Assembly (NCBI GenBank): GCA_025093985.1
Contig: JACAAK010000047.1
Span: 1-27,091 of the forward strand
Origin: Calvatia gigantea
Lineage: Eukaryota; Basidiomycota; Agaricomycetes; Agaricales; Lycoperdaceae
DNA length: 27,091 bases
Direction of reading: 5' to 3'
Shown here one piece after another: positions 16,121 to 24,000 of the stretch. Each line of letters opens with the position of its first letter. Position 1 is the first letter of the stretch. The notes below the pieces were generated by a model that did no database searches, was not told the DNA's origin, and saw nothing but the letters and a program-made list of their open reading frames with translations. The translations under genes were made by a program, and so were the position numbers.

Positions 16121-16149
16121 TTGTAAGCTAAAACTTACACAGATTTAAT
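16121..16149 (+). promoter_or_regulatory. candidate promoter in the first pdif module
   Basis: -35 TTGTAA (16121-16126), a 17-bp spacer and -10 TTTAAT (16144-16149). GTAAG and CTTAC form a short dyad (16123-16138) overlapping the -35 and the spacer, possibly an operator. Transcription from here would end at the terminator 16288-16318. Confidence 0.45.
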
Positions 16150-16155
16150 GTTTTT

Positions 16156-16318
16156 GCGGATTAGTAATCCAAAGCATTAGCCCTATGATGAATACATAAG
16201 GGAACTGGATGTTTCTAGAAAACAAGAATAAGAAAATAGCGCAAGGAATGGGCAGCACGAGATCAGTAAGACTAGCAACCCGATATGAAAAAGCCCGACA
16301 GGATGTCGGGCTTTTTTA
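16156..16318 (+). ncRNA. candidate small RNA, about 160 nt
   Basis: The stretch lies between a plausible promoter (16121-16149) and a strong rho-independent terminator, inside a pdif module with no recognised gene. I match it to no known RNA family. It also contains a 44-codon ORF (16209-16343), so it may be an mRNA leader instead. Confidence 0.3.
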
Positions 16319-16343
16319 TGTCTTGAATCTGGATTTCGTGTAA
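16209..16343 (+). CDS. possible small protein, 44 codons, ending in pdif site 2
   Basis: ATG 16209 has a good ribosome site (AAGGGA, 7 bases upstream). It encodes a basic 44-residue protein (MFLENKNKKIAQGMGSTRSV...). The frame reads through the terminator hairpin and stops at the TAA of the XerC arm of pdif site 2, which speaks against it being a normal gene. Family unknown; it may be a chance frame. Confidence 0.25.
   Translation: MFLENKNKKIAQGMGSTRSVRLATRYEKARQDVGLFYVLNLDFV
16288..16318 (+). terminator. rho-independent terminator, copy 1 of a repeated sequence
   Basis: AAAAAGCCCGACA, loop GGAT, GTCGGGCTTTTTT-AT. Nearly identical to the terminator after catalase (18036-18068). Confidence 0.9.
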
Positions 16344-16360
16344 GAGATTTTATGTTAAAT
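16333..16360 (+). repeat. pdif site 2 (XerC-XerD order on plus strand)
   Basis: ATTTCGTGTAA (XerC arm, one base off the common ATTTCGTATAA), spacer GAGATT, TTATGTTAAAT (XerD arm). Orientation is opposite to site 1. Confidence 0.88.
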
Positions 16361-16441
16361 CAGTTGGCTATAAATTTTCAAAAATATCCTTAGTTTAATA
16401 TTTTAATAAGCAAGTAAAGGGTAAGATGGGATTGAAAATCT

Positions 16442-16462
16442 TAAATTTCTGCAGGAAATTTA
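16442..16462. promoter_or_regulatory. dyad in the catalase leader
   Basis: TAAATTTC and GAAATTTA are perfect arms around TGCAG, 27 bp before the catalase start codon. A candidate operator or leader hairpin; no known binding motif is recognised. Confidence 0.3.
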
Positions 16463-16488
16463 AATTAAAAGAAACGGGAGTTAATAGT

Positions 16489-18008
16489 ATGAGTCAAGAC
16501 CCTAAAAAATGTCCTGTTACCCACCTGACTACTGAAGCTGGTGCCCCTGTGGTCGATAATCAGAACAGTATGACGGCAGGTGCGCGTGGACCTTTACTTG
16601 CCCAAGATTTATGGTTGAATGAAAAATTAGCAAACTTCGTCCGCGAAGTGATTCCAGAGCGTCGTATGCACGCTAAAGGTTCAGGTGCTTTTGGTACCTT
16701 TACCGTGACCAATGATATTACCCAATATACTCGCGCTAAAATTTTCTCTGAAGTTGGCAAGAAAACCGAAATGTTTGCGCGTTTCTCAACGGTGGCGGGT
16801 GAACGTGGCGCGGCCGATGCAGAACGTGATATTCGAGGTTTTGCCCTGAAATTCTATACTGAAGAAGGCAACTGGGATCTGGTCGGCAATAATACCCCGG
16901 TGTTTTTCCTGCGGGATGCCCGTAAGTTCCCTGACCTGAATAAAGCAGTCAAACGTGACCCGAAAACCAACAAGCGCAGTGCCACCAATAACTGGGATTT
17001 CTGGACATTATTGCCTGAAGCCTTGCATCAGGTGACCATTGTGATGTCGGATCGCGGTATTCCTGCTGGCTACCGTCATATGCATGGTTTTGGCAGCCAT
17101 ACCTTCAGTTTTATCAATGCCCAAAATGAACGCTTCTGGGTGAAATTCCATATGCGTACCCAGCAAGGCATCCAGAACCTGACCGATGCTGAAGCAGCAG
17201 ATTTGATTGCTAAAGATCGTGAAAGTAGTCAGACTGACTTATTTGATGCCATTGAGCGTGGTGAGTATCCAAAATGGAAAATGTACGTTCAGATCATGCC
17301 GGAACTGGAAGCTGAAACAGTTCCTTATCATCCATTTGACCTGACCAAAGTCTGGCCGAAAGGTGATTATCCACTGATTGAAGTCGGTGAATTCGAACTG
17401 AACCGCAATCCGGAAAACTATTTCCAGGATGTAGAACAGGCAGCCTTTGCACCAAGCAATCTGGTACCGGGAATTAGCTACTCACCGGATCGTATGTTAC
17501 AGGCGCGTCTGGTGAACTATGCTGATGCAGCACGTTATCGTGTTGGTGTAAATCATTCACAGGTTCCGGTCAATGCTGCACGCTGCCCTGTAAACTCTAA
17601 TCGTCGTGATGGTCAGGGCCGCATGGATGGCAACTATGGTTCATTGCCACATTATGAACCGAACAGTTTTAACCAGTGGCAGGAACAACCTCAGTTTAAA
17701 GAACCAGCATTAAAGATTACCGGTGATGCTGATTTCTGGGACTTCCGCGAAGATGACAATGACTACTTCAGCCAGCCCCGTGCCCTGTTCAATTGATGAA
17801 TGATGAGCAGAAACAAGCATTGTTTAATAACACGGCCGCAGCGATGGGTGATGCGCTAGATTTCATCAAATACCGTCATATCCGCAACTGTTATGCTTGC
17901 GATCCAGCTTATGGGCAAGGCGTTGCTAATGCCTTAGGTATGACTGTAGCAGATGCTCAAGCGGCACGTGAAACAGATCCTGCTAAAGGTTTACCAAGTT
18001 TTCTTTAA
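16489..18008 (+). pseudogene. katA: monofunctional heme catalase (KatA/KatE type), C-terminus split by a one-base frameshift
   Basis: Catalase decomposes H2O2 in the cytoplasm. The start is ATG 16489, with GGGAG 8 bases upstream; a longer frame to 16426 has no such site. Residues 1-435 are a small-subunit (about 500-aa) catalase: catalytic His61 in [14 protein letters not shown], Asn134/135 in VGNNTPVFF, heme-ligand Tyr344 in [11 protein letters not shown]. The frame ends at 17796 after ...SQPRALFN. The family's last 70 residues continue in the next frame at 17793-18008 (DEQKQALFNNTAAAMGDAL... RHIRNCYACDPAYGQGVANALG). Adding one T to the TT at about 17793 restores the expected length of about 506. 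The truncated form keeps all active-site and heme residues but lacks the C-terminal helices. Flanked by near-identical terminators and carried in a pdif module with a diguanylate cyclase gene. Confidence 0.85.
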
Positions 18009-18035
18009 TGTAGAAATTTGATTTAGATAGTTAAT

Positions 18036-18068
18036 AAAAAAGCCCGACAGGATGTCGGGCTTTTTTAT
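18036..18068 (+). terminator. rho-independent terminator after catalase, copy 2
   Basis: AAAAAAGCCCGAC, loop AGGAT, GTCGGGCTTTTTT. The same stem and loop as 16288-16318, placed 28 bp after the restored catalase stop. Confidence 0.9.
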
Positions 18069-18189
18069 TCTCTATTTTTTAGATTAAGCTTGTAAGTGTA
18101 TATACAATGAGAATTAAAGTTTCTATTGGTCCTATTAAATAGCATTTTGCCACTTCTAGGTTCAATCCTAATCAAAATAGTGAGTAATT

Positions 18190-19137
18190 ATGATCCCTTC
18201 TTATGAAAACTTTAAAGATTTTAAAGATGCTGGTGAAAAAATTTTAGAGTATTTACATAATCACTTAGGCTTTGCTTTATGGATGATTACTCGTACTGAA
18301 AGTAATGATTGGATAGTTTTGCAAGCTAAAGATCATGGATATGGAGTACAGGCAGGACAGGTCTTCAATTGGGCTGACTCATACTGCTCTAAGATGGTAT
18401 TAGATAAAGGGCCACGCATAGCACCTGATTCGAAAAAGATTCCACTGTATGTAGAAGCAGGCATCAACAAACTGGTCGATATAAACGCCTATATTGGGCA
18501 ACCTTTATTCAATGAGGATGGTTCTATTTTCGGCACATTATGTGCTATTGATCCATCAGTACAGCCTCAAAGCATAGAACAACATAGTGATCTATTAGAG
18601 CTATTAAGTTTATTACTTAGTCGAATTTTACAAAATGAACTTAAAATTAATGAACAAAAAAGAGTTAGTGAAAAGCTTGAAATGGATTCATTAACCGATC
18701 ATTTAACGGGTGTTTTTAATCGTCGTGCTTGGGATACATTTTTGGATTTAGAGGAAGATCGATGTAAAACGTACGGACATCCAACCACAGTGATTATGAT
18801 AGATTTAAATGACTTAAAAGCTATAAACGATAAATTTGGTCATTCGGCTGGAGACCAGATGATCCAAAAAACGGCCCAAATCTTAAAGAAAAATGTACGC
18901 TCCAATGATTTAGTCGCGCGTTTAGGAGGAGATGAGTTTGGCATTCTAAATATTGAAACGACTTTAGAAAATACTCAGAAATTGGTGAATCGGCTTTTAA
19001 AGTCCTTACAAAATGCTGGAATTAATGCTGCTCTTGGTGTTGCGGCACGTGAACCAAGTAAAAATTTACGAATGGCAGTAATTGAAGCAGATGAAAAAAT
19101 GTATCAGCATAAACGTCAAATTAAAGTCATCATTTGA
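18190..19137 (+). CDS. GAF-GGDEF diguanylate cyclase
   Basis: 315 residues, soluble, with no membrane segment. A GAF sensor domain (about 10-150, with WADSYCSKMV and GSIFGTLCAID) leads through a short coiled linker (about 145-165) to a GGDEF domain (about 165-313). The active-site motif is intact (GGDEF, 246-250), as is the inhibitory RxxD site (RSND, 237-240) five residues before it. It should make c-di-GMP from two GTP and be feedback inhibited; the GAF ligand is unknown. It sits with catalase in the pdif module 16333-19283 but has its own upstream region of about 120 bp after the catalase terminator, so it is probably transcribed separately. Intact. Confidence 0.93.
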   Translation: MIPSYENFKDFKDAGEKILEYLHNHLGFALWMITRTESNDWIVLQAKDHGYGVQAGQVFNWADSYCSKMVLDKGPRIAPDSKKIPLYVEAGINKLVDINAYIGQPLFNEDGSIFGTLCAIDPSVQPQSIEQHSDLLELLSLLLSRILQNELKINEQKRVSEKLEMDSLTDHLTGVFNRRAWDTFLDLEEDRCKTYGHPTTVIMIDLNDLKAINDKFGHSAGDQMIQKTAQILKKNVRSNDLVARLGGDEFGILNIETTLENTQKLVNRLLKSLQNAGINAALGVAAREPSKNLRMAVIEADEKMYQHKRQIKVII

Positions 19138-19255
19138 TGATTCCATAGAACAGGATGTTTGAGGATCTAAAACAATAATCGTAAGTCAGACACTTGGATT
19201 GTGAAGCTAGACAGGAGTCTTGCTTGAGCAGTAAGCTCATTTGAAGTTTTTCTAG

Positions 19256-19283
19256 AATTAACATAATGGTTGTTATACGAAGT
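19256..19283 (-). repeat. pdif site 3 (XerD-XerC order on plus strand)
   Basis: AATTAACATAA (XerD arm), spacer TGGTTG, TTATACGAAGT (XerC arm). It bounds the catalase/GGDEF module on the right and the toxin-antitoxin module on the left. Confidence 0.9.
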
Positions 19284-19340
19284 CGACTTGTAATGCAATT
19301 TGCATTACAGTACTCTTAGCACATTAAATAACTGGGAGAT

Positions 19341-19589
19341 ATGATGGCTACTGTTAACTTCAGGGTCGATGAAGCCCTTAAAGAAAAATCCTATTCCATC
19401 CTTAAAGAACAAGGTATTGCACCTACAGATTTCTTTACTAGTATTCTTGAATATGTTGCTACGACTGGGAAACTACCTGTCAAAAAAGCTCTGCTTTCAG
19501 AAGAAGATGAAGAATTATTAGCTCTTGTCCGTAAACGCATTAATGACCCTAAAGAGATGTTTGAGGAAGTCACATTAGATGACTTATAA
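19341..19589 (+). CDS. relB: RelB/DinJ-family antitoxin
   Basis: 82 residues. The N-terminal ribbon-helix-helix (ATVNFRVDEALKEKSYSILKEQGIAPTDFFTSIL) binds DNA and mediates autorepression. The acidic C-terminal tail (SEEDEELLALVRKRINDPKEMFEEVTLDDL) would wrap the toxin. GGGAG lies just upstream of ATG 19341; a second ATG follows directly. It overlaps the toxin gene by 11 bp. The pair fills a pdif module of its own, a common arrangement in Acinetobacter plasmids. Intact. Confidence 0.92.
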   Translation: MMATVNFRVDEALKEKSYSILKEQGIAPTDFFTSILEYVATTGKLPVKKALLSEEDEELLALVRKRINDPKEMFEEVTLDDL

Positions 19590-19872
19590 GCTTTTACGTC
19601 ACAAAGACTTTAAAGCAGAATGGGAAAAACTCCCTGTTGCTATACGAGATCAATTTAAGAAGAAACTAGCCAAAGTCATAGAGCAGCCACATATTCCAAA
19701 GAATATGCTTAGAGGGGATCTTGCAGGTTGCTATAAAATTAAATTATTAAAAGCTGGTGTCAGACTTGTCTATCAAGTTAAAGATGATCAGGTAGTTATC
19801 TTGCTCATCACAGTCGGGAAACGAGCTGATAGCATAGTTTATGACGAAGCTAAAAAGCGCATTAAAGACTAA
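19579..19872 (+). CDS. relE: RelE/ParE-superfamily toxin
   Basis: 97 residues of the RelE/YafQ-type mRNA interferase fold, which acts at the ribosome in known members. It has the basic N-terminal helix region, the GDLAGCYKIKLLKAGVRLVYQV central sheet and a basic C-terminal part. It is translated with the antitoxin (11-bp overlap) and followed at once by a terminator. Length and features are normal for the family, with no break. Its role is probably stabilisation of the carrying replicon. Confidence 0.92.
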   Translation: MTYKLLRHKDFKAEWEKLPVAIRDQFKKKLAKVIEQPHIPKNMLRGDLAGCYKIKLLKAGVRLVYQVKDDQVVILLITVGKRADSIVYDEAKKRIKD

Positions 19873-19900
19873 AAATGGGAGCTTATAGCTCCCATTTTTG
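19873..19900 (+). terminator. terminator after the toxin-antitoxin pair
   Basis: AAAATGGGAGC, loop TTATA, GCTCCCATTTTT. It lies directly after the toxin stop and just before pdif site 4. Confidence 0.9.
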
Positions 19901-19904
19901 TTGT

Positions 19905-19932
19905 GTTTCGTATAAGCTCTATTATGTTAAAT
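19905..19932 (+). repeat. pdif site 4 (XerC-XerD order on plus strand)
   Basis: GTTTCGTATAA (XerC arm), spacer GCTCTA, TTATGTTAAAT (XerD arm). Orientation is opposite to site 3, so sites 3 and 4 frame the toxin-antitoxin module as inverted sites. Confidence 0.92.
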
Positions 19933-20120
19933 GCACAGTTTTTTAGAATGCAAATTGACAACTTTCTTAGCTGAATAAGCAGCTTCTACAAAATGGTTAG
20001 GGTAGATAGAATGATACCGAGCTGTTATCCTTGCTCTGATATTTTCTCTCAAACAATGCACTGAATTTATGACACTTACGCCACCTTAAGTTTATTTACC
20101 TCTTTAATCAGTAAATAACT

Positions 20121-20178
20121 CATCACTGTCTAGTGATGTGGTGTAGTCGCTTGTGTGTTGTATATATCACATCACTAG
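20121..20178 (+). promoter_or_regulatory. leader of sulP with two mutually exclusive hairpins
   Basis: CATCAC (20121-20126) can pair with GTGATG (20133-20138). The same GTGATG lies inside CTAGTGATGTG (20130-20140), which is perfectly complementary to CACATCACTAG (20168-20178). The two pairings exclude each other. The second ends 27 bp before the start codon. This is the layout of an attenuator or RNA switch, but it could also be an operator DNA repeat. Confidence 0.45.
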
Positions 20179-20205
20179 CCTATCTGAAAAATTAAAAAAC
20201 AGGCT

Positions 20206-21666
20206 ATGTTTATGTTATCTAATGTACGAGAACAATGGTTCTCTAACATCCGTGGAGATGTGCTTGCAGGACTTGTTGTCGGTCTTGCATTAATCCCTGA
20301 AGCTATCGCATTTTCAATTATTGCAGGTGTAGATCCTAAAGTAGGTTTATACGCATCCTTCTGTATTGCTGTCGTTATTTCTTTTGTTGGCGGTCGTCCA
20401 GCTATGATTTCAGCAGCCACAGGTGCGATGGCACTGCTTATGGTCACATTGGTCAAAGAACATGGGCTTGAATATCTGCTTGCTGCAACGATTTTAACTG
20501 GTGTCATTCAAATATTAGCAGGTTACCTGAAATTGGCTAAGCTAATGCGCTTTGTCTCTAAATCTGTAGTGATTGGCTTTGTAAATGCGTTGGCCATCTT
20601 AATTTTTATGGCTCAGCTACCCGAACTGACTAATGTAACTTGGCATGTATATGCTTTGGTTGCTTTAGGCTTAGCGATTATTTATCTATTTCCTTTAATT
20701 CCAAAATTAGGAAAATTATTCCCTTCTCCACTTGTTTGCATCATTGCTATTACATTGTTAGCAATAGCCCTAGGAATTGATGTACGGACTGTTGGAGATA
20801 TGGGAGCATTACCTGACACACTTCCAATGTTCTTGATCCCGAATATTCCTCTAAATTTTGAAACATTGATGATCATTTTGCCGTATTCAGTTGCACTGGC
20901 AGCCGTAGGTTTACTTGAGTCTATGATGACAGCAACTATTGTCGATGAAATGACAGATACACCAAGTGATAAGCATCAGGAATGTAAAGGACAAGGTATT
21001 GCAAATATTGCCTCTGGCTTCATGGGTGGTATGGCAGGTTGTGCCATGATCGGTCAATCTATGATTAACGTGAAGTCAGGTGGTCTGACACGCTTATCAA
21101 CCTTCTCTGCGGGTATTTTTCTTCTCATTTTAGTTGTGTTTATTAGTGATTGGCTCAAAGTTATTCCAATGGCTGCCTTGGTTGCTGTGATGATCATGGT
21201 TTCAATCAGTACTTTTGAATGGAGTTCTGTCACCCAATTAAAGGACAATCCTAAAAGTAGCAACGTCGTGATGATTGCAACGGTGATTGTGGTGGTAGCT
21301 ACGCATAACTTGGCGTTAGGGGTATTAACAGGTGTACTGCTTTCAGCTTTATTCTTGGCCAATAAACTAGAAAATGATATTCAGGTCAGTGCTTCTTTTG
21401 AGGGGACAGCTCGTCTATATGATTTGAGAGGTCAGATCTTCTTTAGTTCTTCTGAAAAGTTCATGCAAGGTTTTGACTTTAAAGAGGATGTAAAGGAGGT
21501 GATTATTGATTTGACCCATTCTCACATTTGGGATGTAACATCAGTCGCCATGCTTGATTCTGTTGTAAATAAATTTCAAAAGAATGGTGCGAATGTCACA
21601 GTACGTGGTCTAAATGAAGCCAGTTCGATCATGATTGATAAGTATGGGACACATGCCAGAATTTAA
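20206..21666 (+). CDS. SulP-family anion transporter with C-terminal STAS domain
   Basis: 486 residues. The N-terminal Sulfate_transp domain carries the SulP signature region ([34 protein letters not shown]) and about 10-12 membrane segments. The last ~110 residues are a cytoplasmic STAS domain ([17 protein letters not shown]...[23 protein letters not shown]). SulP proteins move sulfate, bicarbonate or other small anions; the substrate is not readable here, and no carbonic anhydrase gene is next to it. Start ATG 20206 or the nearby in-frame ATG 20212. It is the only gene of the pdif module 19905-21729. Intact. Confidence 0.92.
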   Translation: MFMLSNVREQWFSNIRGDVLAGLVVGLALIPEAIAFSIIAGVDPKVGLYASFCIAVVISFVGGRPAMISAATGAMALLMVTLVKEHGLEYLLAATILTGVIQILAGYLKLAKLMRFVSKSVVIGFVNALAILIFMAQLPELTNVTWHVYALVALGLAIIYLFPLIPKLGKLFPSPLVCIIAITLLAIALGIDVRTVGDMGALPDTLPMFLIPNIPLNFETLMIILPYSVALAAVGLLESMMTATIVDEMTDTPSDKHQECKGQGIANIASGFMGGMAGCAMIGQSMINVKSGGLTRLSTFSAGIFLLILVVFISDWLKVIPMAALVAVMIMVSISTFEWSSVTQLKDNPKSSNVVMIATVIVVVATHNLALGVLTGVLLSALFLANKLENDIQVSASFEGTARLYDLRGQIFFSSSEKFMQGFDFKEDVKEVIIDLTHSHIWDVTSVAMLDSVVNKFQKNGANVTVRGLNEASSIMIDKYGTHARI

Positions 21667-21673
21667 GTTTTAA

Positions 21674-21697
21674 AAATTCTATATTTATATAGAATTT
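21674..21697 (+). terminator. AT-rich hairpin after sulP
   Basis: AAATTCTATA and TATAGAATTT pair perfectly over TTTA, 8 bp after the sulP stop and 5 bp before pdif site 5. The stem is weak and lacks a clear U-run, so terminator function is moderate at best. Confidence 0.5.
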
Positions 21698-21701
21698 CTA
21701 A

Positions 21702-21729
21702 AATTAACATAATACACCTTATACGAAAT
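21702..21729 (-). repeat. pdif site 5 (XerD-XerC order on plus strand)
   Basis: AATTAACATAA (XerD arm), spacer TACACC, TTATACGAAAT (XerC arm). On the minus strand this is the classical pdif form with spacer GGTGTA. It bounds the sulP module; no further site was found to the right. Confidence 0.93.
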
Positions 21730-21763
21730 TCAATTGTTTTATCTTTTAAAATCAGTATGATAT

Positions 21764-21809
21764 ATCATAAAAAAAAGCCCGTTCACCCTCGAATGGGCTT
21801 TTTTTATGA
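21764..21809. terminator. long bidirectional terminator
   Basis: ATCATAAAAAAAAGCCC and GGGCTTTTTTTATGAT flank an inner GTTC/GAAT pairing. It has A- and T-runs on both sides, so it can end transcripts from either direction. It overlaps the restored stop (21804) of the minus-strand unknown gene. Confidence 0.85.
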
Positions 21810-22596
21810 TTTATCATGTTCCACGCTTAATTCTTGACCAATGTTCCACGGTTTTAATAAGCCCTGGTGAACAATTAGATCAGCCATACGGCTTAAAGAA
21901 GCTGCTCTAGAAGCCTCTTTTTTCGGGTTCTAGTTCAACTTGTTCAGAAATAGCAATCCGTTTAGGTTCACTATAAGAATATTCCCAATGAAAGACTAAA
22001 TTAGCTAAAGATTTTAGATCTTTTACATTTCCAAAAAGTGTAATCTGTGTGATTTTTTCTTCAAAAAGCTTTCTAATATCTATTTCATTATTGATATTGT
22101 AAAAAGGCTTTAGATCTCCCCCAAACTGATTGATAAAAACCCCCCATTTAAAAGCTTTTTTAAAATCTTTCCATCCGGCTTTATCTTCGACTAAAAGGCT
22201 CAGAATCATATAGAACTCTAAAAACTCTATCATCTTGTCTGCTGCTGCGTAACGAATGTATTTAAAAGCTTTTCTCATATTCTCTAGTGCTTGAACATAT
22301 TGTTTTTGTTTGTAATAAATGACAGCATCAATCCAATTCTTTAACCAAGGGTAAATTTCATCATTTTTAATACTCTTATACTCATTTAACCATACGTCAT
22401 AATCTGATCTATCACCTTTTATGAGATCATAGGCATGAAAAATATTTCCAATATTTACTTTAAAAGAGGCCATGATTTCTTCAGTTTTTTTTGTTAACCC
22501 TAAGTACCGATGTATATGTATAGTTGCTGCATGATACGGTTGATCTTTAGGTATCCAAAGCTCTAGCATTTGTTTAATAGTAAATTTTTTCTGCAT
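21804..22596 (-). CDS. unknown protein, last gene of a three-gene operon; C-terminus frameshifted
   Basis: I do not recognise this family. The open frame 21907-22596 gives 229 residues, mainly helical and charged, with TPR-like helices in the middle (DAVIYYKQKQYVQALENMRKAFKYIRYAAADKMIEFLEFY). No signal peptide or membrane segment. The frame ends EPEKRGF. With one A fewer in the A6 run near 21922, it would continue as KEASRAASLSRMADLIVHQ... and stop at 21804 in the terminator, which looks like genuine protein, so the natural length is probably about 263. Its ATG lies two bases after the stop of the 314-residue gene, so the two are translationally coupled and probably act together. Confidence 0.6.
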
Positions 22597-22598
22597 TT

Positions 22599-23543
22599 CT
22601 AAAAATTTTTATTAAATATTTCAATGTTATAAATAAAAAGACCCTCAAAGAGAAATTCTTTTTCTTCTATGCTCATTGAATTAATATCTTTAAAAGGTAT
22701 TTCTCCTAATAAAATGAAAAAATCTCTTTTCACTGCAGAATAAGCTTGTATGAATAAATCTACGTATCTTGACGTATATGAAGGACCATATGTTGATGAC
22801 ATTGCATTTTTGCAATAAGTTAGAAACCTAGCGATCAAAAGAAAAAAAGTATATGTATCTATAAGCTTAGTATTGAGTTTTTGATTTTTAAAAGCTCTAT
22901 GAAATGTACTAAGGATTTGAGATGTACTTGGCAATTGAACTTTTCCAGCTAGCCAATTTTTTACATTAATCAAATCCTTATCATTCTGGTCTAAATCATT
23001 ATCTAGTTGATGAAATGCTTGATATGTCATTTCTTCAGAACTATAAATCCAGTTCATAGCATGAATGAAAGGAGTTTTTTCTGAATCTTTGAGCCAAGTG
23101 AATAGATTTGGTGCTTCAGGATAAGATTTATCTAAAATATATTTGTAGTAGATTTCTGCAGGAAAGCATGCCTGAGCAATATTAATCATAAACCGTTCAA
23201 TAAGATTTTCTATATTCTGCTTTTTATCTAAACAAGCATGTTCAGTTAATATCAATTTCAAATAACCATTAAATATTTCTATTATTGGATTTATGAGAAT
23301 ATCTTTAAATTTTTTTTGCAAAACCAGGGCAGAGATAGAAGAAAAAAGTTCTTCACTATATTGATTAAAGTTTTCTAAAAAATTGCACCCTTCTTCTTCT
23401 GCAACACGTGTTAATGCTTTATGTACACTTTTAGAACTTATCGTAATATCTAAAATATCTTCTCCTTTTGCAGGGATGATACCTGTAGCATTATAAAAAA
23501 ACTTTAATAGATCGCCTTGTGAAGGAAAGCCAACAGATTCCAT
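22599..23543 (-). CDS. unknown 314-residue protein, second gene of a three-gene operon
   Basis: I do not recognise this family. 314 residues, helical, acidic to neutral, no signal peptide. One moderately hydrophobic stretch (LIDTYTFFLLIARFLTYCK) is probably a buried helix rather than a membrane span. Cys residues are scattered without a motif, and no nuclease, ATPase or methylase signature is seen. ATG 23543 has only a weak ribosome site. The gene is followed after two bases by the next gene and preceded by a 62-bp gap with a strong hairpin after the 44-aa ORF. AT content is higher than in dsbA nearby, as for recently acquired genes. Confidence 0.7.
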   Translation of the reverse strand: MESVGFPSQGDLLKFFYNATGIIPAKGEDILDITISSKSVHKALTRVAEEEGCNFLENFNQYSEELFSSISALVLQKKFKDILINPIIEIFNGYLKLILTEHACLDKKQNIENLIERFMINIAQACFPAEIYYKYILDKSYPEAPNLFTWLKDSEKTPFIHAMNWIYSSEEMTYQAFHQLDNDLDQNDKDLINVKNWLAGKVQLPSTSQILSTFHRAFKNQKLNTKLIDTYTFFLLIARFLTYCKNAMSSTYGPSYTSRYVDLFIQAYSAVKRDFFILLGEIPFKDINSMSIEEKEFLFEGLFIYNIEIFNKNF

Positions 23544-23574
23544 AATTTATTCAACTTACTTAAAGATAGGTATT

Positions 23575-23607
23575 GGCTAGGTATCTAAAAATACCTAGCC
23601 ATTTTTT
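23575..23607 (+). terminator. perfect hairpin with T-run on the plus strand, inside the unknown operon
   Basis: GGCTAGGTAT, loop CTAAAA, ATACCTAGCC, then ATTTTTT. It acts as a terminator only for plus-strand transcripts. For the minus-strand operon it is a stem without a U-run, placed between the 44-aa ORF and the 314-aa gene, where it could limit or process the message. Confidence 0.6.
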
Positions 23608-23740
23608 ACTTTTTAACTTGAGGATTTAATTGAGTACCTCGATTACCTTGATTTTGATCATATGTTTTATTGGTACCATTTGTTCCTTTGTTTGCATTAC
23701 TAATATCTGCATTATGATTGCTAGTTGATTTTTTGCTCAT
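23606..23740 (-). CDS. 44-residue small protein, first gene of the unknown operon
   Basis: ATG 23740 to TAA 23606. The protein begins MSKKSTSNHNADISNANKGT and is rich in Asn, Gly, Thr and Lys, with low complexity and no hydrophobic stretch; it is probably disordered. The composition is unlike a random frame in AT-rich DNA, and it sits directly before the 314-aa gene on the same strand. The ribosome site is weak (GGTAAA). Family and role unknown; a small regulator or partner of the next two proteins is possible. Confidence 0.55.
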   Translation of the reverse strand: MSKKSTSNHNADISNANKGTNGTNKTYDQNQGNRGTQLNPQVKK

Positions 23741-23849
23741 GAGATTTACCAATTGAGTGATAGTGAAATTTGATGATAGATGAACATTTGAAAATACTTA
23801 AAAAAAAGTGGAGACAAATTTTTAGGATTATATTTATGAATATTATGTT

Positions 23850-23871
23850 ACTTTAGATTATACCCTAAAGT
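23850..23871 (-). promoter_or_regulatory. promoter/operator candidate of the unknown operon
   Basis: On the minus strand a perfect TATAAT (23862-23857) lies about 110 bp upstream of the 44-aa ORF. It is bracketed by the inverted arms ACTTTAG and CTAAAGT (23850-23856, 23865-23871). A repressor bound here would block the -10 box. The -35 box is poor. The region up to 24000 holds no other clear signal. Confidence 0.4.
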
Positions 23872-24000
23872 GACAATCTAAAAGTTCGTAAAAGCATGTC
23901 TCATTTAAATGATTTTTAATCATAAGTAACATGTAACTTTGGTATTAAAGATTTATAATTTACGAAATTGTTCATTTTTATCCAATTGGGGCATGAAAAA

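Noticed and set aside
20175..20507. 110-codon minus-strand ORF over the sulP start
   Set aside because: Shadow of the conserved SulP coding frame; composition is not protein-like.
23826..23853. Possible pdif site (TTATGTTACTT) near the resolvase
   Set aside because: The partner arm at the right distance has no XerC similarity; the sequence is better explained as part of the ACTTTAG/CTAAAGT dyad region.
23941..23968. TTTACGAAAT resembling a XerC arm
   Set aside because: Two mismatches in the arm and no XerD arm at the correct spacing.
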